A DNA stretch of 64,000 nucleotides, from the NCBI RefSeq assembly GCF_020966755.1, contig NZ_JAJKFT010000010.1, forward strand, positions 1,266,720 through 1,330,719, read 5' to 3'. Shown here piece after piece: positions 54,756 through 61,300 of the stretch; the first letter of the stretch is position 1, and each line of letters begins with the position of its first letter. The position numbers and the translations under genes are program-made. The notes beneath the pieces are model-generated. The model saw only the letters and a list, made by a program, of their open reading frames with translations. It was not told the DNA's origin and made no database searches. The stretch is from Blastopirellula sediminis (GTDB taxonomy: Bacteria; Planctomycetota; Planctomycetia; Pirellulales; Pirellulaceae).

Positions 54756-57700
54756 CTAGAAGTTCCCGAAGTGGTGCTTCAGCCAATCGGCGGCGCGGCC
54801 CAGTTGCGGGTGCTCTTCTTCCAGGTCTTCGAGCAGCGAAATCGCCTTGTCGATCACGCATTCGACGATCGACGACGCTTCGATCGCCCACTCCGAGTCG
54901 AAGTCAGGCTGCCACGGGAAATCAGGAAGGGCGAATTCCGCTTCGATGTCGACTTCTTCTTCGTCGTCCGACGGCGACTCCCAACACTCTTGGAACAAGT
55001 TGAGATTGCCGAACGCGGCGTCGATGTTGTGCTCTTCGGAAACGGGGAGCGACAGCGGAAGCGCTTCTCCTTCCAAGAGAGAACTTGAGGTTGACTGGAT
55101 CGCCAGCGGTTCGGCTTCCAGCGAAGAGGAAATCGTTGGGAACTGAATCGGAACGCCGTTTCCTTGCGTTGCGCCGATGTTGCGAATCAAGTAGACCAGG
55201 TCGATCAACGAGACGAAGCCGTCGCGATCAAAGTCAAACGGGTACGACGCCGGCGTGGTGGCGACCGGATCTCCAATCTTGCCAATCAAGTAGGTCAAGT
55301 CGACCAGTCCAATCGCGCCGTCATCATCGATGTCGTACGGAATGACTTCAACTTGGGTGGTCGGCGAGCTGGACTGCACGCCGGGGATGTCGGTGTAGAG
55401 GAGCGTCGTCTGTTTCAGGTCAATGATCGAAAAGCCGAGATCGACCGGGTCGGCGTAAGCGCCTTGCGTCGTATTCGGCACGCCGCCATTGGGATTGGGG
55501 ATAAAGCGGAAGCTGCCGATCAAAAGGAAGTCGCCGTTGCCGCCGTTGAGGTCGGCGAAATTGCTCGCCGAAACTTCGATTTGGCCGCCAACATCGTTCA
55601 CCGTCATTTGACTGAAGCCGGCGCCGGACGCGGAACTGTCAAGCTGGAACCAGGCGTCATTGTAGCCAAGCGTATAGTCGATCGTTTGCAGCAGCGAACT
55701 GGTGGTCGGGTTGCGCTCGATCCAGACGTTGACGGTGAAGGGATCCCACTCGTTGATGGCGCCCAAATCGTCGGGCAACGTCGTGACGACGCCTGTTGCG
55801 TTGGTCGTCGCCGCCGCATCGTTAATCGTCAAATGGACCTGGACCGGGTAAACGGTGAAGAGCGATTCGTACAAGGTCATCGAATTGCCATTCACGTCGG
55901 TGATCGTAATGTCGACCGACTGGTAATCGTCTTCATTGATGCTGGTCTGATAGCTCCAGCTCCAAGTTCCGTCGCCGTTGTCGGTGATGTCGCCGAGCGT
56001 CGCCGTGATCGAAAGGATGTCGGCCGAACCGACCGTGTACGTGCCGAACTTCGTCGCAAGTTCCCCTTTCAAGGCGAACTCCGGCGATTGCGGGTCGGTC
56101 TCGATTACCGGATCGGCGTAGAGGACGGTCAGATCAAACGAGAGCTGCGACACTTGCACGCCGTTGTCGAAGTCGATCGTGACGGCGGTCGTGCCGATAT
56201 CGTCCGCATCGGGAACGTAGTTCCAAGTCCAGGTTCCGTCTCCATTGTCGATCACGTCGCCAAGCGACGGGGTGAAGACGATCGTGCGACCGAAGGCGTC
56301 AAAGTATTTGCCGCCGTTAACCGCGAGATCTCCATCGGACACGGTGAGGGCGGCGTCGTCGAGCGTCAGATTGACTTCGTCGGCGCTGAACGTCATCGTT
56401 GCGAAGCTGGAGTTTGCGTCGAGGTCGGTGACCTTCACGCTGACGTCCCAAGAGCTGATGAAGGTCTGATCAGCCAACAAGACGGTGGGATTGAAGCCGG
56501 CGGCGTCGTCGTATTGTCCGTCCCCATCCAGATCCCACTCGAAGGTCAAATCGGCGACGGCGTCTTTGAAGTCGTACGAGCCGAGGGCGCTTAGCTCAAT
56601 CGAGAGGCCGCTATTGGTCGTTTTCGGCAACTGAATCATCGCGATCGGCGCGGCGTCGATATTCAGCACGCGCGGCTCGAACCCGCTGGTCGTATCCTTG
56701 GCGATGAAGAGCAGGTTATCGCCAAGAAACGTCAGGCCGAAAGGAAACGAGTCCCCTTCCATCGGCGTCAGATCAGTGATGCGCACCGTGCCTTCCGCCG
56801 TGCCGTCGGTCTTCCAAAGTTCGAGACCGTGGTCGACATCGTAGCCGGTGAAGAAGAGGGCGTCGCCGTAGACCGCATACGGCAAGTCTTGGAACGTGAA
56901 CAAGAGGGGGCTGAGCCCTGTTACCAGTTCAGGACTGGAGTTGACGTCGGTCGCTTTCCAAAGCTCGAACAGGTCGCCGTTATAGAGGCTGAAGTAGATG
57001 TCCCCTTGAAAGACGAGCAGCGGCTCGGTGGCGCCGATGCCAAAGTTTTCCGCCGTGATCGCGACGGTTCCGCCCAGGGTTCCGTCCGACTTCCAGATAT
57101 CGCCGGTGGTGTTGGAAAAATAGAGCGTGCCGTCGATGTTGCGCAGGCCGTTGTAGTCGGCGCCATTTACGCCGGGGACCAGTTCAAAGGCGAGCGTCGT
57201 CCCCATCTCGGTACCGTCGGTCATCCAGAGCTCTTCGCCATGCATGGCGTCACTGGCAGAGAAGTAGAGCGCTCCGCCGAAGTCGGTCAGATAGGAGGGG
57301 TCTGCCAGGCCTGTCCCGATCCGAAATGTTCCCTCGTCCGTTCCGTCGGTTCTCCACAGCTGCACGCTGGAAAGCTGCTGATCGTAAAGCTGGAAGTAAA
57401 GGAGATTGCCGGAGGGGGTCAGTTCGGCGATCAACGGGGAAGTCTCGACCGTCGTTAAATCTTTGACCAGCATCGTTCCCTGAGCGGTCCCGTCGGTCTT
57501 CCAGATTTCGGTCGAGGAAAAGCCGTCGCCGCTCGTGAAGTAGACTGTATTGCCGACGGCGACCGGATCGAACGAAACCAAGTCGAAGAAGTTCTGAAAG
57601 CTGGTCAGCTGGACTGTCCCTTGAGCCGTACCATCGGTCGCGTAGAGTTCGTAACTAGATCCGTTCAAGCTACCTTCGAAGTAGAGGAGATTGCCGAACG

Positions 57701-58067
57701 TTTGCAGCGAGCGAATATCGGCGAATGCCGGAAAGCCGACCACCTGTTCGGTGCCGGCCGTGGTGCCGTCGGTCTGCCACAGGCTATAGAAATTGGAGTC
57801 GTCGATACCGGCGAAGTAGGCGACGCCGTTCAGTTCGGCGTAGCCCAAAGATATGAACGAGAAGATGTCGCTGGGATCGCTGCCGGGGTAGACGTCGACC
57901 AGCAGATAATCGGCGACCGCCGGCTCGGCTTCGAGGAGACTTGACTCGATCATCAGATCGGAAGCCAGCGGGGTGCGTATCTCGAGTAGTTCGGTGCAGC
58001 AGGTTCGCAGGCGACGGCGACGAGAGGAGGAAGGAGCGAGGTCAAGGCGCAGTGACTTAGTGCTCAT
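54756..58067 (-). CDS. Giant LEPR-XLL/ELWxxDGT/dockerin protein C
   Basis: The protein has 1103 residues and is the shortest of the four giants. The N-terminal motif is a weaker LEPR-XLL variant (ELLEIRTPLASDL), followed by SSLLEAEPAV. One large ELWxxDGT block (LWRTDGTDEGTFRI, LWMTDGTEMGTTLA and others) precedes a PKD-like segment and two NGDGTWxW modules. The EWDPFTVNVWIER domain starts near residue 772. The dockerin pair is at about 909-970 (DIDDDGAIGLVDL, DFDRDGFVSLIDL). The shared tail follows, with a long acidic patch (SPSDDEEEVDIEAEF). The ATG at 58067 gives MSTKSLRLDL; the longer in-frame start at 58151 adds sequence not shared with A or B. Confidence 0.82.
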   Translation of the reverse strand: MSTKSLRLDLAPSSSRRRRLRTCCTELLEIRTPLASDLMIESSLLEAEPAVADYLLVDVYPGSDPSDIFSFISLGYAELNGVAYFAGIDDSNFYSLWQTDGTTAGTEQVVGFPAFADIRSLQTFGNLLYFEGSLNGSSYELYATDGTAQGTVQLTSFQNFFDLVSFDPVAVGNTVYFTSGDGFSSTEIWKTDGTAQGTMLVKDLTTVETSPLIAELTPSGNLLYFQLYDQQLSSVQLWRTDGTDEGTFRIGTGLADPSYLTDFGGALYFSASDAMHGEELWMTDGTEMGTTLAFELVPGVNGADYNGLRNIDGTLYFSNTTGDIWKSDGTLGGTVAITAENFGIGATEPLLVFQGDIYFSLYNGDLFELWKATDVNSSPELVTGLSPLLFTFQDLPYAVYGDALFFTGYDVDHGLELWKTDGTAEGTVRITDLTPMEGDSFPFGLTFLGDNLLFIAKDTTSGFEPRVLNIDAAPIAMIQLPKTTNSGLSIELSALGSYDFKDAVADLTFEWDLDGDGQYDDAAGFNPTVLLADQTFISSWDVSVKVTDLDANSSFATMTFSADEVNLTLDDAALTVSDGDLAVNGGKYFDAFGRTIVFTPSLGDVIDNGDGTWTWNYVPDADDIGTTAVTIDFDNGVQVSQLSFDLTVLYADPVIETDPQSPEFALKGELATKFGTYTVGSADILSITATLGDITDNGDGTWSWSYQTSINEDDYQSVDITITDVNGNSMTLYESLFTVYPVQVHLTINDAAATTNATGVVTTLPDDLGAINEWDPFTVNVWIERNPTTSSLLQTIDYTLGYNDAWFQLDSSASGAGFSQMTVNDVGGQIEVSASNFADLNGGNGDFLLIGSFRFIPNPNGGVPNTTQGAYADPVDLGFSIIDLKQTTLLYTDIPGVQSSSPTTQVEVIPYDIDDDGAIGLVDLTYLIGKIGDPVATTPASYPFDFDRDGFVSLIDLVYLIRNIGATQGNGVPIQFPTISSSLEAEPLAIQSTSSSLLEGEALPLSLPVSEEHNIDAAFGNLNLFQECWESPSDDEEEVDIEAEFALPDFPWQPDFDSEWAIEASSIVECVIDKAISLLEDLEEEHPQLGRAADWLKHHFGNF

Positions 58068-58181
58068 GTCGATTCGGCGTGTTTTGGGTTGATTGGCGAG
58101 GGGGAGAAGATCAAACCAGCCCGCGTGCAAACTGCCGTGATCGGGGAGCAAGATCGTCGGCAGTATCGATAAGGTGGCGCG

Positions 58182-58187
58182 ATTGTA
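58182..58187 (-). promoter_or_regulatory. -10 element of giant gene C
   Basis: Minus-strand TACAAT is embedded in TTACAATCGCGC, 115 bp before the start. The GCGC context is also seen after the -10 elements of paralogues 1 and 2. Confidence 0.45.
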
Positions 58188-58269
58188 ACGCGCGTCGCCG
58201 AGCGAAGGGACAGCAGAAACGGAGGGTTTCCGACATTTCCCGGAAAAGCAAGAACGCGCGGCTCGACTG

Positions 58270-58284
58270 TTTCACGCCGTGAAA
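58270..58284. repeat. 15-bp inverted repeat between giants C and D
   Basis: TTTCAC-GCC-GTGAAA is a perfect 6-bp-arm palindrome in the spacer between two genes. It has no T-run, so it may be an operator-like site rather than a terminator. Confidence 0.35.
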
Positions 58285-58337
58285 CGCCGTCTAAGAGCGG
58301 ATTCGCCTCTAGCCAGATAGGGGGCTCGCGTGCCGTA

Positions 58338-61300
58338 CTAGTCGGCGTCTGGCCACTGGTCGAGCCAATGGATCAGCCGACCAATGCGCGGACAATCGTC
58401 TTCCACTTCTTCCAGGAGCGAAATCGCTTTTTCTACGACCGACGCATACTTCGCCGACTCTTGCAGCGCCCAATCGGGAAGGTGCGGCGAACTCCAAGCG
58501 GCGAGTTCCGAGGAGATCCGCTCCAGCAGCGGTTGCTCCACGTCGTCGTCAGTCGGCAACTCCCAGCACTCGGCCTCGAGTGCGAGATTGCCGAACGCCG
58601 CGTCGATGTTGCCGGCGTCATCCGACTGCGGGAGCGCAGGCGGGGGAAGAATCGCTTCGCCTTCCAGCAGGGTCGACGTCGATTGGATCGCAAGCGATTC
58701 GCTTTCTAGCGGAGCCGGAGGCGGTGGCGGCGGCAGAACTACGCCATCTCCATTGCTGGCGTTGCCGCCGATGTTGCGAACGAAATAGGCCAGATCGATC
58801 AGCGTCACAAAGCCGTCGTGATCGAAGTCGTAGCGATAGACGCTAGGGTTGGAATCGACGCTATTCCCAATTCCGCGAAGGAAATAGGTCAGATCGATCA
58901 AGGTGATGTAGCTGTCGTCGTCGACGTCGTAGGGGACGACTTGCATCTGGGTTGTGGGGAAGCCTGCCTGAATGCCGGGAACGTCGCCATAGACGTCAAA
59001 CGACAATTCGAAGTCGGTGGCGGTGAACTCGAGATCGGAGACAGGCTCGGGATAAGAGCCGTCGGCGTTATTGGAAAGACCGCCTTGGGGATTCGGTTGG
59101 AATCGAAAACTACCGACCAGGAAGTACGCCTCTTTTCCGACGACGCCCGACGCCAATTGAGCGGCGGTGATCGCCAACGCGTCGCCGTTGTTCTGAACGG
59201 TCAATACTCCGACGCCGCTGCTCGCCGAGTAGTCAGCCAACTGAAACCAAGTGCTGTTGAAGTTCAGGTTCAGCGAGACTCCCGTAACGTCATGAACGTA
59301 CTGCTCGTCGTAGCGAACCCAGACGTCGACGGTAAAGTCTTCCCATTCGTGAATCGATTCCAAGTCGTCTGGAAGAACGTCGACTTCGCCGGCCGCGTCA
59401 GTGACGGCCCCGTTATCGCTTGTCGTCAAAAAAGTCTCGATTTCTGGCAAAACGGTCAGCGTGAACGTCACTTCGTCCGATCCTCCGTTACCATCTTCGG
59501 CCCGGATCAAGACTTCCCGACTGCCAGTAGGCTGAACGCCGGCCAGCGACCAGGTCCATGTGCCGTCGAGATTGTCGACGACGGTTCCTTCCGACGCCGT
59601 GAAGGCAAGGATGTCGTTGCCGGGATCATGATAAGTGCCGGTGACTTTGGCGGTTGATCCGAGCGAAGCGTACGGCGTCGAGTGATCGGCCGCAATCGTC
59701 GGCGGCAGGTTGTTGATCGTCAGCTCAATGGTGACGGTCGACTCGCCGCCGTCGGGATCGGTGGCGGTGATCGTGACCGTTTGCGGGCCGGCCAAGCCGT
59801 CGATCGCATCGTAGGTCCATAACCACTTGCCCGTCGCCTCGTATTGCGCGATCGTGCCGATGTTGGCGACTAACGTAACCACATCGTCGCCGGGGTCTCG
59901 GAACGTGCCGCCAATGGAGACAAATCCACCTTGGTCGACGGTAAGCGTCGTCGCATTTGCATGGACGACCGGGGCCAGGTTTTCGACGACAATCGTCTGA
60001 CGAACTTCCCGCGTCATCCCAACTTCCGCACTGGCGGTCAGTACGATTTCGTAGCTGCCTTCGTCTGCAGGAGTAAATTGAAGGTCGAACAGTTCGCTAT
60101 CTTCGATGCGGATTAGCGGCGTCGAATCGCCGTCTTTGAAAACGAAGTAGCGGAAGGTGAAGGGATCGGCAGGGTTGACCGACTCGGTCGTGCCGCTCAT
60201 CACTTCGATCGGGGTTCCTTCCTGTCGCGGAACGCTGATCGATTCGAGGATCGGCGTTGGCGCCGCGGTGATCATGCGGACCGTCGTCGCCGCATCGCGG
60301 AAGAACCCGAAGTTGTCGGTCAGGCGAACGAAAATCTCGTACGTATTGCGGGGAGCGAGCCCAAGGTCGGCGAGGGTTTGTGCTGTGATTGTCGGCGACA
60401 TGCCGGTCGCGTCGTCAAACTGGCCGTCGCCATCCAAGTCCCAGGTATAGCTGACGATCGTGTCTCCCTCGGCAGGAGGCGCAGCCATCAGGGGAAGATC
60501 GCTTTCGTCGTCGATCACGTAAGGACCGCCGGCGTCGGAGAAGAAGCGGAATCGCTGTGAGTAGATCCCCTGGCCATTTCCGTCTTGGTCGTGACTGGTC
60601 CAAACGACGACGACGTTTCCGGCTTCGTCGAGCGCGACTTCGGGAAATTCCTGCGTCCCGGGAACGTAGGTATTGATCTGAAATTCGCCGCCGATCTTCG
60701 TGCCGTCCGCGGCGTAGCGCTGACCGAAGATGCCGTAGCCGTCGCCGTCTTGATTTTCGCTTTGCCAAACGATGACGAAGTTGCCTGCGTTGTCGATCGA
60801 GACGGAAGGGTAGGATTGGTTATCCAAAATGCGGGTACTTACGTGGAACTCGTCCCCAACCGGCGTTCCGTCGGCGGCGTATCGCCTGGCATAAATTCCG
60901 CTGAGATGGCCATCTTGCCCAACGCTAAGCCAGGTGACGACGTACGATCCGTCCGCCGCCATCGCGACGGATGGTACTGCTTGAGGGTCATCGAGGTATG
61001 TGTTGACATGGAATTCGTCGCCAATCGTTGAACCGTCGGCGGCGAACAGTTGACCGTAAACCCCAGAGAATTTGGCGTTGGGTTCGTAACCGGTCCAGGT
61101 GATGACAAAGTTGCCCGGGGCATTCATCGTTGCGCTGGGGGAGACTTGACTACCGAAAGTCGACGTATGGACGCGGAATTCTCCGCCGAGCTTAGAACCG
61201 TCGGCGGCGAAACGTTGGGCGTAAACTCCGTTATTATTACCATCTTGTTCATAGCTATCCCAAGCGATCACGAAGGCGCCGCTGGCGTCCATGGCGATCG

